Source: Phanerochaete sordida (lineage: Eukaryota > Basidiomycota > Agaricomycetes > Polyporales > Phanerochaetaceae). From it: a stretch of 64,000 nt of DNA. Positions 49,731 to 61,429 of the stretch are shown here, piece after piece. The stretch is taken from NCBI GenBank assembly GCA_019973155.2, contig BPQB01000025.1, forward strand, positions 186,001 to 250,000, written 5' to 3'. Position numbers and translations under genes: made by a program. Below the pieces are notes generated by a model. It worked only from the letters and a program-made list of their open reading frames with translations. It ran no database searches and was not told the DNA's origin. How positions within the stretch are numbered: position 1 is the first letter of the stretch; each line of letters begins with the position of its first letter.

Positions 49731-51334
49731 CTACGCGAGCGCGACGGCCGCCGCCAGGTCGCCGCCCTCTAACGCCTCGCGCCACGCCGGGTCCTGTGCG
49801 CCGCGCGCCAGCGCCGCCTGCAGCGCGCCATACGCGGAGAACAGTTGGAACTTTAAGTGGCGGGTGATGTCCGCGTCCGACGCTCTGGAACCCAGCGGGC
49901 TTCTGAGCAGCTCGAGGACGTCGGAGGTAGGCGGCGCAAAGAAGGTTCGTCGTATGGGCTCCGGCTCGGTGGCTGTTGGCGCTGTTGCGGATCCGTCTCG
50001 TGCAGCAGCGGTGTCGTCGGTGGCGATACCGCGTTGACGGGGTGTTGGGCGGGGCCCGGCCCTCGCCTGCGGCTTGGGTCGCGTCTTTCTCCCACCGTTG
50101 GAGGGTGTGGCCGCCAGGCACAGTATGCAGAGCGATACTTTGAAGTGCATGACGGCCTCCGTGGACGGCAGCAGTGCGAACATCTTGCTCAGCTGCAGGG
50201 AAGTGAGGCCCATCGTGCGAGTGCACACAGCATTTGTGATCATTGGAAGATCAACAAACACCGTCGCTGTTAGATTGACGAGCTAAGATTTGCGTTGGTC
50301 CCATCAGCAACTGGCATTGTACGTACGGAGAGGGCAGGGGCGGTGCTTACGAGAGCGAGAAGGCGTACACCCAGACTGAATCTGCCTCTATGTTGCAGAC
50401 TAAAGAAGACGACATCAAGTGGGGCCCCTACGTTCCATCGCGACCCTGATGCTGATCGGTTAGGCGGTAATTGAGATAGCAAGAGCGGCGAGTAAGGAGC
50501 TAAAATACGGTGAGCAGGGTGGTCAAAATGAAGAGAAGAACCTTACGTTGGCCCTTTGCCGAGACAGCCGCCTCGTCCTTTTCGAAAAGCAGAAGGAGAC
50601 ATTCGAGGAGCGGCCAAGCCTGCTCGCCTACGGCAGCGGGCATCTCGGAGGACTCGTCTTCGTCATCTGACAAGCCATTACGATGGCCACGTCTGGACCG
50701 TCGGTGTCCCGCAGTTGAGCCAGCCGGCGATGAGCCATCCCGCTTGACAAAGCCCTCCCGCAGCATCTCCCAACAGCTCGTCGCGTCTTTGACGCGTCGC
50801 GAGAAAGTGTTTATCTCAGATTCATTGTCATCGTCCCCAATGGAATGTGGCGATACCGTGTCGCTCAGTCCTGGGAGGTCGGACAGACCGTAGTTCGGCA
50901 GGGCGCGCAGGACCGCGCCGGGCGTATTTGTCCGTGCGTAGGCCCTGAGTAGCCGCTGCGCCGCCTGTGATGCGGCCGGCGTAGGCGTGCACGAGCTGCG
51001 CTGGTGCCGGGCGACGAATTTGCTTGGGGAGGCAGGGATCACATCTAGCCGTGATGCGTCGTGTTCGTCCTCTGCGGAAGGCGGTGGGTATAGCGCAATG
51101 TACACGGCATTACGGACGTGTGCACTAACGCGTTAATTATAGCGAGCATTTGGTATACGCAAAGTTGAGCACGTACGGGCACGGCTTCACCCCCGGAAGT
51201 CTGAGCTCCTCGAGGAGCGCGATGGCCGAGTCGAAGTTGCCTTCTTCGAAACATGTATCGACAAGGTTACGCTGATAGCTTGTAAGCTCTCTTTCTACGG
51301 CCTGTGTAGAGGAATCAGGAGTTTGCATCGCCAT
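49731..51334 (-). CDS. Unrecognised helical protein, 478 residues
   Basis: Four exons, 51177-51334, 50547-51124, 50351-50499, 49731-50282, join in phase to 479 codons. I do not recognise the family. The N-terminus is TPR-like: SYQRNLVDTCFEEGNFDSAI then ALLEELRLPGVKPCPAHVRN. A Ser/Asp/Glu-rich middle and a Leu-rich helix follow (WPLLECLLLLFEKDEAAVSA). A moderately hydrophobic segment sits near the third quarter (MHFKVSLCILCLAA). The C-terminal part ends in another helical pair (WREALEGGDLAAAVALA). The arrangement recalls membrane-tethered adaptor proteins, but no specific assignment is justified. It is divergent from the BolA-like gene, with 178 bp between starts. Confidence 0.7.
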
Positions 51335-51512
51335 TGTGCGCGTCGCTGGCGAATAGTATCAGGGGAGATGGAGGGTAGAGAGGCAACGTCGAGGCACAAG
51401 CCAAACCCCACGCGGGCGTGACACGCGTGACGACATGAATCGCGCGCGGTCACGGGGGTCACAGCGGCAACCTTCCCCCAGCGCAGGCGCCAGTCCTCTG
51501 GCCGGGTCCGTC

Positions 51513-52103
51513 ATGCTTGTCTCCGCCCGCATCGCGTTGCGAAGCTACCGTCTTACTCCCCGCCTGCTGCCTGCGCCGTTGTTCAGAGCCCAGCATATGT
51601 CTTCCACGCAGCAAGGCTCGGTCGAGCTGTCAATCCGCGAAAAGGTATGCATCTGTCTGACATAGCAATGAATCCCGGGCCCGTGTTTCAGCTCGATCCT
51701 CACCGTGCGCCTTCCAGCTCACGACGGTCCTCGCCCCGGCCGAGCTCAAAATCACCAACGACTCGTGGCAGCACAGACACCACGCCGCAATGAAAGCACA
51801 GGGTGGTGGCAGCGGAGAGACCCGTACGTCGGGTTCCGTGTCCACCTCCGCGCACTTTGTGCCGCTGACCTCGCTGATGTAGACTTCTCCATTGATGTTG
51901 TTTCGGAGGCCTTCAAGGGCAAAGTAAGCCCATCTCTCCGCCTTCACCGCATATATGATGTCGATCTCCGTTCACTGTAGACGACCATGCAGCGACACCG
52001 GATGATCTACGCAGCGCTAACTGACGAGTTCGCGCAAGGTCTACATGCTCTGTCCCTGAAGACCAAGACAGTGGAAGAGCACCAGAAAACAAACTCTGCA
52101 TGA
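51513..52103 (+). CDS. BolA-like protein, probably mitochondrial
   Basis: Small helper in Fe-S cluster metabolism that works with monothiol glutaredoxins. Four exons, 51513-51644, 51718-51823, 51883-51923, 51981-52103; 134 codons in phase. BolA fold: VELSIREKLTTVLAPAELKI then TNDSWQHRHHAAMKAQGGGS, HFSIDVVSEAFKGK and the conserved QRHRMIYAALTDEF, ending in HALSLKTKTVEEH. The loop His residues in WQHRHHAA and the invariant RHRM are present. The start at 51513 gives a short Arg/Leu/Ser-rich presequence fitting mitochondrial import. An in-frame ATG at 51435 and an internal one at 51598 are alternatives; the latter would make a cytosolic form. Confidence 0.92.
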
Positions 52104-53184
52104 GCGCCGCGGTCGGGCATGTTATGTCAGCTGCGGTCTAGAGACGCAGCTCCGGATTGTGGGAGAACTGCTCCCGCGAGAGCTATACGCTCAATTGCCT
52201 ACGCAATGAATCAGCGGCCCGTTCAGACATCATAGGCCACATCTGCACAGTCCCGCAGGGGCAGAGTTGATATATGCAACATCGGTAGTGCGTGATCGTC
52301 GATACGCTGTGTTCGCTGAATCGCCCTCGTCTGAGCTCCGATAGCTCCTACTCGGCTTCACGGGAGGCGTTAGTATGCTGTTTCGAGCAGGTTCAATAGA
52401 TGATGAGGCATGCCTCGAGTCTTCGCATCCCTTACACGCTAACAAGACAGCGTCTTATGGCCGCCGGCTACGGGCGGAGAGTTGCATGGTTGGCTCGCAC
52501 GATCCGCGTCCTCCGCTTCGTGTCGCAAGGAACTGCTGCAGGTGAAGATGGACCTCCGCCTGCGACGTTCGCTGTTTTCTGCGAATTGCTGACCCTGTTG
52601 AAGGTCAGACAAGCCGTCCCCTGCCTCATGCATGCGACAACACGAGTATCAAGACATCCAGGTTAATTACAGGATGCGGTCCTCGGGGCTCGCCAGCGAA
52701 TGGCGGCGGCAGGATCAGTTCGCAAACGTCACTCACATCAAAGGGTCCTGAACACAGCCACCCTGATGCTGCGTCAATCACGCCGTTTTTGAAGCTTCCC
52801 AAGTCGATCGTCAGCCGTGTCAGTGTGCGCATGGTTCCTCGTGGACCATCTCTTCCGCGGTCCTCTTCCACCCGGTGATTTACGCAGCGAGCGGAAGCCC
52901 ACGCATGAACACTCTCCCTCGAGGCTTTTCCCTGCGAACTGGCTGTACATCGGTGCCTGAAGATAGCGACGAACATCATTGCTGTCGTCGGGACACCCGG
53001 ATACCTGGATACGACCGCCGCGTCTTACTTCACACAGGCGGGTCAGGATCGTGTTTTGCAGTGCGATGAGTCGCCGATCGTCTGGGCTCTCAGTGCACAG
53101 ATCGCGCTGATTCTCACCGTCCACGGTCACTCTGTTGCGGTCTCTCGATGCACTGCCGATTTGGGACACCTATATGTGCGCGGG
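52104..53184. other. 1.1 kb intergenic region, no supported gene
   Basis: The minus strand from 53170 down to 52630 has two open frames of 118-132 codons with a Leu-rich segment (INLDVLILVLSHA). I could not connect them to a start, stop and splice pattern or to a family. The right end carries the promoter of the next gene. Confidence 0.45.
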
Positions 53185-53192
53185 TATATAAG
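53185..53192 (+). promoter_or_regulatory. TATA box of the C2H2 gene at 53260
   Basis: tatataag, 75 bp before the start codon, in the context gcgggtatataagtaac. It is a strong match at a plausible distance. Confidence 0.7.
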
Positions 53193-53259
53193 TAACTCGA
53201 TGTCATCCCGCTTCTTCCGTCTTCACCGACACCTACCCAGCCCCCTCCTACCAATCAAC

Positions 53260-54291
53260 ATGCCCTCTGGCCAGGTCCCATACTACGATCCGTCCCGACA
53301 GGACCCCAACCGGCCGACGCTGCCACCCATCCGGGATATTTTTGGAGGTACGGCCGCCGCGGTGGCGTTCTAGATTTCGACGGACAGCGTGCTAATTTCC
53401 TGGATGTAGAGGAACTCGCTCAAGCGGTTCCGTCAGGGCAGGGCGCTCGCCGGGGCTCATCTTCATCTTCGCCCCACATCCCGTTTCAGCGGCTCGCGCT
53501 CGCCGACGACGGCGCGATGCCCCGTTCACAGACGCCCGGAGGCAGCTCCCGCGGACAGTCGTCACGGTCGCCGCCGAACTACTCCGAGGGTGGGCGGCCC
53601 ATGTCTCCGCCGGGCCAGACGCGTGCACACTCCGAACAGTCGTACCGACCGATACTGCCGCAGACGCACGCCGCGTACTCGCGTACGGCCATCCTGCCCC
53701 GGCACATCGATCCCAGCGCGCTGGCGACAAGCGGGTATCCGTACGCCGCCTCACAGCCCCTCCCGCCGAACGCGCAGGGCCAACAGTACCCTTACGATCC
53801 GTCGATGCTCGACCGCCACGCCAGCGCAAGTGGCCGGTACGAGTGCATGTGGTGTGGGAAAGGGTTCACCCGGCCTTCTAGCTTGAAGGTACGCCCCTGC
53901 GACGATGATTCGCATGATGCAGCTGCTGAGGCGCGCTGATGGCCGCAGATTCATATGAACACGCACACGGGGGAGAAACGTGAGTAGGGACTGTCCAGGA
54001 ACACGCACCTGTGGATCACTGATCAATTTCCCCTGGATGATAGCTTACGTTTGTCCCTTCGAGGGCTGTGGACGCAGCTTTAGTGTGCAAAGCAACATGC
54101 GTCGTCATGCGCGCGTGCACACCAGGAACGCCGATTCCCAGGCCGACCAGGATCAGGATGACGTCGACGAGGAGGACGAGGAGCCCGCCTCAGGCTCCGG
54201 TTCCCACAGCAGATCACACAGTCGCGGCGGCAGCGGGTCCTCATCGCAGCCAGGTGGCAGTAGCAGCGGGCACGGCGCTGCTCGCAGTTGA
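53260..54291 (+). CDS. Two-finger C2H2 transcription factor
   Basis: Four exons, 53260-53347, 53410-53888, 53949-53979, 54044-54291; 282 codons in phase. The N-terminal ~190 residues are Pro/Ser/Gln-rich. Finger 1 is CMWCGKGFTRPSSLK then IHMNTH, split by an intron after Lys. The linker TGEKP leads to finger 2, CPFEGCGRSFSVQSNMRRHA then RVH. Both have complete Cys2His2 ligands. The C-terminal tail is acidic (DQDDVDEEDEEPAS) then Ser/Gly-rich. A TATA box lies 75 bp upstream. Its targets cannot be read from the sequence. It is unlike the zinc-finger gene at 42008 outside the fingers. Confidence 0.88.
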
Positions 54292-56681
54292 TCGCTCCGT
54301 CGCCCTCCTGAAACGACTGATTGAAGCTGTGCAAACGAACGAATTGCCCGTCCTCGGTCCGCAAGTGTAATTTATCGCTACATCTCGCTGCCAAGCATGT
54401 CCACTCACTTTCCCTAACTTATCCTGCATCGCACCTCGCACACCACGCATTCGCTGTCGTTTATTTATGCTCTCGCATCTGCAGATGGACGCTATCCCGG
54501 ACTCTCACGTCGCGCAATTCGCGTTCGCACCATATTTATGCTCTCGTGCTCTGTGGCCAAGTATTTACATATGTAGTTAGTTCCTATTAGTAGGGAATAC
54601 ACGATGTTCCAGCGGGGGCAGTGCCCGCGTATCAGCATTCTTGGGCTGGCTGGCTAGCTTATTTGACGGCTTTGGTGCCGAGGTGGGACTCGAGGGCGCG
54701 ATTCCCCACGCTATCGGCCAATGCGTGCCTCTGCCGCCTGGACCGAGGGCGACGCCGTCGGGGAGACACGTTGTGGGACCCTCGCGGGCCCCAGGGCGCA
54801 GCCGCAGAAACGCCACAATGCCTGCGGGAGAAGCGTTCGGTAGCTTCGAGCTTTGAAATGGCATCTGATGCTCGTGACGCGGCTTCGCGACCTGTCGCGC
54901 GGGCGGCCGGCGAGGGCATAGCCGCTGCATCAGCAGCAGATGCGCGTGCCCGGGCTCGCCGCGGCGCTGGGCGCGGTCGCCACAACGGCTTGGCGGGCCT
55001 GAGCCTATCTCCCACGCGTCGCCGAGCAGGCGAGGAGCGGCAGTCGAGGAGCGGGCGGCGGGCAGGGTCGCCCTCGGGCACAGCTTGTGCGCTGGCCAGC
55101 AACTCCTCGGGCCGCCGCCTGAAACGTCGAGCGTGGCACCAGAACACGGCGTGGTGACCCTGCTGGGTGTGATCAGCCGCGTCGCACCGCTTGAGTCACT
55201 AGGGCGGGGCCGAGATGTGTGCGCAAGGGCGCGCAGGGGATGCCGGGGGAACTGCGAGAAGCTCGCACGAGGGCCTAGCGAACTGGGGCTGACGAAGCAT
55301 CTCGACGCGGGTATTTCAAGCGTCCCTGATCCGCTAGTTTGCACAAGCATAGTCGCCGCGGAAGCGACATATCTACACTGTGTCAGGTACCACAATGAGA
55401 TGGGAAGGATCATCTGCCCCACATGAGCCGCGGCGTGGAAAGAACATATCGACTTACTATCCCAACAGTGATGTGCAGGCAAGCTTGATCCCAGTACGGG
55501 TCGGGACAGTTTGTCAGGGTGGCGGTGACTTGCAGTGTAACTTAATCGGCTACGGAGCGCAGACGGGGAAAATTACGAAGGTAGTACGTATCAGCTCCTG
55601 GGTACTACTGCGGGGCCAGCCTGAGGTAGGGGTCGTCAAAGGTCTTGTCCCAAGCCGAATGCATTTGGGAACCGTGACGTACGTTCCCTTGTCGGAATGA
55701 TGTGAAAGGATGTCATCTGCTGTGCTGATATCACTTCGGTGCCTGTGTGCCCAAGTTCGAGCTCGAGATGGTTTTGTCATGCATGAGAACGCGAACGGGA
55801 GTACATACAGTGCAGATGGCTCACCTACTACGGGACGATCGCATTTCGGATCACATTCATACTCAGCTATGTGAAATTGTGCTCATGTCCGAGCATGAGA
55901 TGACTTTGGCTCACATCGTCATGAGGGTGCGTGCTGCCTCGTCAGGACACTGCATCTCCTCGGTAGGAGACGGGCGAGAGGCACGCCCTGCACCACGGCT
56001 CTGTGTGCGACTGCCTTTATGGGCATTGAAGCTTGAAGGCCCGACAGCGCGTGTCTGATTCTTCCTTTAAAGTACACTGAATGAGCAGAGCACAGCGGAA
56101 TAAAGCGTGCTTCTCCCCTTCGATGTCTCGACCCCAGCAAGGATAGGTTTATCGCTTGTCGGTGGAGTGTTCAGCCTGCGCAGGTACGGCCTTTCGACGT
56201 CGCCGTTCGTTTATCTGCAGGCAACGCCGCCATCGCCGCCAGCAAGAATGCTGACCCCATAGCCTTCGCCGCCGCGGGCAACGGCGGCCACAGCCAGAAC
56301 AACGTAGGCGAGGACGAGGACGGTCGAATCGGACGCGAGGAATTGCAACTTCTGGCCGTGTGGCGCCAACGGCTGGGCGGCAAGGGGACGGGCCGAAAGG
56401 GGATCTGGAGATTGCGCCACGCTAAACCCACGTGCGCACGAATTTTCATGGGCGTCTTTCAGAGCAGTGCCCTCGAGGCGGTCGCTGAGCCTTTCGGCCC
56501 TCTCACCTTTTCCCCCGTCCCCCGCCGCCTGCGACAGCGATCTTCCTGGTCGAACAAGCCCTGCGCAGTGCATAGGCTACCCCCCTCCAGCACGCGTCCT
56601 TAGATTTCTCCAAAACATCCCGGATTTACTGCAGTTGTATATTCTAATCGCACATTCGGTCTCTTCAAGTTGTATCCTCAG
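54292..56681. other. 2.4 kb intergenic region with a long open frame of doubtful reality
   Basis: A minus-strand frame of 301 codons (54577-55482) and an overlapping plus-strand frame of 178 codons (54621-55157) occur in a GC-rich patch. Neither has recognisable motifs or introns, and open frames on both strands suggest base composition as the cause. 55500-56100 shows nothing. 56500-56681 is the EF-3 promoter and leader. Confidence 0.5.
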
Positions 56682-59600
56682 ATGTCCCCAATCGCAATGA
56701 CTGTAGCTACAGATTCTCAGTTTGGACCCTTCATAGAAGCTCTTAGAACGGCTGCCACGGCACCAGGTGTGTGTTGCAGCTCGACGTCGCACAATATCGA
56801 GCTGATCTCGTCCCCAGATGCCAAAGCCGCAGCAGACCGCCTCGCCCGCGAGGTCTCAAAAGTTGGTTACGAATCATTGACGTGCGTATCTCATCTCTTG
56901 CAGATAGTCATTGCTGACCTTGACCTTCCAGAGATGCCAATGTAATCTCTACCCTCCACGAATTCGCGACGAACAAGAAGTCCGGCTATGAACGCGAATC
57001 CGCCGCCATGGCATTCCAGTCCCTCGCGACTGGTCTCGGTGCCCCCGCTGCACCCCACCTACTCCCTTCTCTCCCCGTGCTCTTCGAGCTCTACATGGAT
57101 AAGGGCGATGTCGTGCGCGCTGCCGCCGCCGCCGCCTGCAAGGCGATCCTCAAGCTGTTCCCTCCTGAAGCCACCCGCATTGTGTTCCGCACCCTCGAGG
57201 ACATCATGGAAAAGGGCAAATGGCGCACCAAAGTCGGAGCCCTCGACGCTATCAAAAGCTTTGCTACCAGCGCTCCGCAGGCTACGGCGGAGCAGCTTGG
57301 TTTTACCATTCCCAAAGTCGAGGCTGCCATGCACGATACGAAGTCGGAGGTACGCCCCCATGTTACTGTGCCCCGAGACTCCTATTCACAGTAGACTACA
57401 GGTGTCCTCCGCTGCTATCAAGTGCGCGACTGCCCTCTGCGGCACCCTCGCGAACGCCGACTTGACCCCTCACATCCCTTCCCTCGTCAAGTGCATGTCC
57501 AATCCTGACTCAGTGCCAGCTTGCGTCAAGTCCCTGTCCAACACCACGTTCGTCGCTGAGGTCACTGCACCGGCTCTGGCCGTCCTCGTGCCGCTCCTCA
57601 TCCGTGCGCTCAACGATCGTAGCATGGAGGTCCAGAGACGCACGGTCGTCGTCATCGATAACCTTGTCAAGCTCGTCCGTGATCCGAATATCGCCGCCAC
57701 TTACCTCAACCCGCTGGTTGAGGGTGTCGAGAAGATCGCAAAGGGTGCTGCCTTCCCAGAAGTCCGTGCCTTCGCCGAGACGGCGCTCAACACGCTCCTG
57801 AAGTCCGGTGCCTCCAAAGACGGACCCCCACCTCCTCAGCGGGATATCGAAGGAGAGACCAAGGATGTCTCTGTCGCAATCCTCACGCTTCTGCCCCAGG
57901 ATCTGGTCAACGTCTCTGCCAGCCTGCCCAACGGCCCGCACGCGCCGAGACACCCCCTGATTGCTGCCACCATCGACTTCGCGTCTACGCTTGCGGCCGA
58001 CCTCATTCACGCACGCCGCTTCTCGGACGCTAAGCAGTGGAACCGCTGCGTCGGAGTGTACTTCAACCCCTGGTTCCCCGCTGGCGCGGAGGCCGGCGAG
58101 GCCTTCGGCGAGCAGGTGCGCCAGCACTTCCTTGCTATCGACAACGCGAAGCACGGCTCTACCAGCACCGGCAACGACGACGAGGGCGAACTTCTCTGCG
58201 ACACCCAGTTCTCCCTGGCTTATGGCGCCCTCCTTCTCCTGTCCCACACCAAGCTTCGCCTCGTCCGCGGTCACCGCTACGGTATCCTCGGAACCAACGG
58301 ATCCGGAAAGTCTACCCTCATGCGTCAGCTTCGTGATGGGAAGGTCGAGAACTTCCCTCCCCAGAGCGAGCTGCGTTGCGTCATGGTCGAGCACTCCCTG
58401 CAGGGCGAAGATACTTCGCTTTCTGTCATCGACTTCATCGCTTCCGGTACGTTATATGCTGTTGTTACTCACAGACTTGAAGTGACGATTTCTCTACAGA
58501 CAAGGCTCTTGCTAACACTCCCCGCGAGAAGATCAGGCAGCAGCTTATCGAAGTCGGTTTCGATGATAACCGCCAGGCCGAACTCGTCGGTGGTCTCTCT
58601 GGAGGCTGGAAGATGAAGCTCGAGTTGGGAAGAGCCATGCTCTACAACGCTGATCTCCTCCTGCTTGATGAGGTACGTCACTCTTATCATCCGCCGTCCA
58701 CGGTCACTAACTGGTATCACGTTTTAGCCTACTAACCATGTGCGTATGCATCTGGATTTTCATTACCGCTAGGGATTTACCTACGGCTTTTCCAGCTGGA
58801 TCGTGCTTCTGTTCAGTGGCTCGAGAAGTATCTCATGGCTCAAAAGCGTGTGACATGCCTGATCGTCAGTCACGACTCTGGGTACGTGCATGGTCCACGG
58901 ACTGGTCCCCCGGGGTACTGATGTGTTTGGTGCAGGTTCCTCGACACGGTCACAACCGACATCATCCACTACGAAACCAAGAAACTCGTGTATTACCCAG
59001 GCAACCTGTCTTCCTTCGTGGAGAAGCACCCTGAGGCAAAGTCGTACTACACACTTGCCGCGACCTCGGTTAAATTTGCGTTCCCGCCGCCCGGTTCGCT
59101 CATGGGTGTCCGCAGCAACACAAGAGCCATTTTGAAGATGACGAACTGTACCTTCACTTACCCCGGACGGAGTACCCCTAGCCTGCATAACGTCAGCTGC
59201 GCGCTGTCCCTGTCGAGGTGCGTTTGCGTGCACGCATGGTCGTGGGCACCATCTGAATCTGATGGACTTGTTGCAGCCGCGTTGGCATTATAGGTCCTAA
59301 TGGCGCGGGTAAATCCACACTCATCAAGCTTCTTACCGTAAGTGGTCAGGCAGCGGTAACATCGGACCTCATGCTCACCGTCTTCCAGGGCGAGACTGAG
59401 CCGCAGGAGGGAACGGTGTACAAGCACCCGTCGTTGCGTATTGGCTATGTCTCTCAGCATGCCACTCACCACATTGGTGCGTCGCGTCTCTAGCCAAATT
59501 TCGCAGCTGATGACCCTGACATGCCATTATAGAGCGACACTTGGAGAAGACACCCATCCAATACATCCAGTGGCGTTTCCAGGATGGCCATGATCGTATG

Positions 59601-60880
59601 CTAAAATTTGTCCCTGCATCGCGGTACAAGCACTAACGGAAACGCGATTCGTTGCAGGTGAAATCCTGGAGAAGGTGACTAGGGTGCTCACCGATGCCGA
59701 GAAGGCCCAGATGGAGGTCGAGTTTGTCGGCAAGAACGGGCAGCGCCGCAAGCTCGAGGTATGCGCCTGTTTCTAGTTATTGACTCCGATACCGCCGCTG
59801 AACCTCCTACCTCTCCGCTAGATGATCATGGGTCGCCAAAAACTGAAGAAGTCCTTCCAGTACGAGGTCAAGTGGCGAGGTGCGCGTTGTGCATGTGGAA
59901 AGAAGCTTTGCGGGCTCACTCTTCGGCCCTAGGCCTGGATCATCGTTTCAACACGTGGATACCACGAGACGAACTTTTCGAGAAAGGGTTCACGAAGATA
60001 GTCCAGCAGTTTGATGACCTGGAGTCATCGCGCGAGGGTGCTGGCACGCGCGACACGGCTGCGCATCTCGTCCGCAAGCATCTGGAGGACATCGGTCTCG
60101 ATGGCGACATCGCGCAGTACAACGAGATTGCCGGTTTGTCCGGAGGTAAGCCCCGTGGGCAGAGTACGCCAGCCCCGGATCGCTGACCCGATGGCGCGCA
60201 GGCCAAAAGATCAAGCTCGTTATTGCAGCCTGCTTGTGGAACAACCCGCAGGTGAGTACGCGGGGCGATGCACTGTTTCAACCCCTGAACTAACGCGGCC
60301 ATGCTAGATCTGTGTGCTGGACGAGCCTAGCAACTTCTTGGACCGTGAAGCCCTCGGAGGGCTCGCGGTCGCCATTCGCGACTGGGCGGGTGCTGTCGTA
60401 CGTCTTTGTCCTCGCGCACGCCGCGCCCGACACGCCGTGCTGATCGTGCCATTACAGGTCATCATTTCTCACAACGAGGAGTTCGTGACTGCACTGTGTA
60501 CGTCTCAGATGGGTGGCATGTCGTTCGCGCGTTGACTGATCACTCGTACAGGCCCCGAGATCTGGCACGTTGACGCGGGCCGGCTGACGCACAAGGGCAA
60601 GGCGGCCGTCGTCGAGGATGCGTTCGCAGACGCGAAGTCTGCCCGCGGCAGCGGAGCCAATACGCCTGCACGCTCGCGCCTGCAGACACCGGCTGCGTCC
60701 GCTGCCGGCACTCCTGCAGGCAGCGGCGCGGAGGGCGAGGGCAGCGCGCGGGGCTCGCTCAAGAAGAAAAAGAAGATGACGCGCAACCAGGTCAAAGCCC
60801 AGGAGGAGCGCAGGCGTGTCCGGAAGCTTAACTGGCTTGCGTTCGGAGGCCCGAAGCCGGAGGACACTGATAGCGATTAG
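56682..60880 (+). CDS. TEF3: Translation elongation factor 3 (EF-3), tandem ABC ATPase
   Basis: Fungal ribosome-associated ATPase that helps E-site tRNA release. Eighteen exons: 56682-56766, 56818-56881, 56932-57349, 57402-58446, 58500-58672, 58728-58739, 58796-58881, 58936-59217, 59277-59337, 59389-59476, 59533-59595, 59658-59758, 59822-59879, 59933-60145, 60202-60251, 60308-60397, 60458-60497, 60552-60880; 1086 codons in phase. HEAT-like repeats fill the first ~400 residues. ABC1: Walker [10 protein letters not shown], signature LSGGW, Walker B LLLLDE-PTNH-LD. ABC2: Walker [10 protein letters not shown], a chromodomain-like insertion ([17 protein letters not shown] nearby), signature LSGG, and [10 protein letters not shown] with ISHNEEF. 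The Lys/Arg-rich C-terminus ([20 protein letters not shown]) fits ribosome binding. A start at 56697 is an alternative. New1-type paralogues are less likely because no prion-like N-terminus is present. Confidence 0.95.
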
Positions 60881-61248
60881 ATTCTCATTTGCGTTCCTTC
60901 GACGTCGATTCCACGCTAGACTGGCTCCGTTATTCGGTTACATTACTTCGCTACATATTCTATAGAGGGATTCATGGGTATTTCTTTCGTTTCTGTCGCA
61001 CTCACGACCGCCGAGAGTCAAGGTACACGGCATCGACGTCTTCGCTCCGCGAAGCGACGCGGCTGTCGTGGTGCTGCGGCTTGCCGCGACGAGGTCGCGT
61101 CGGCGTGAGCAGCCGTGCAATTGAGCTAAGCTGGCGCGTCGGGAAGAACGGTAGATCCTTAGGCGGTTTCGACTGCAAAATCAAGACCCGAATTCCAGGG
61201 CTGCGAGCGTCGCTGGTGCCACAAAGTGCCAAGCCTTTGGGTTGCGGC
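60881..61248. other. Intergenic, upstream of the LPMO gene
   Basis: 368 bp between plus-strand genes. No gene seen; it contains the distal LPMO promoter. Confidence 0.5.
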
Positions 61249-61255
61249 TATAAAG
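61249..61255 (+). promoter_or_regulatory. TATA box of the LPMO gene
   Basis: tataaag, in the context gcggctataaagcctcg, 175 bp before the start codon. Between it and the ATG is a C-rich stretch with ccccgg near 61316, which fits the loose CreA/Cre1 consensus; that single site is weak evidence. Confidence 0.6.
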
Positions 61256-61429
61256 CCTCGTTCTGATGCGCCCCGTGCGCCATCTTCCGTCCTCGACAAC
61301 CGCCAGGTCACCCCGTCCCCGGGTCTTCCGCCAGCTTGTTTGCTCGCCCCGCAGACAGCTGCCCCGCTCACCCGCAGTATACCTCGTCCAGTGCTTTGCT
61401 GACGCCACCCGCTCTTTTCGAACTCCAAC

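Noticed and set aside
52626..53169. Possible F-box or LRR gene on the minus strand
   Set aside because: A Leu-rich segment occurs, but it lies at the wrong end for an F-box and the frames cannot be joined to a start and stop.
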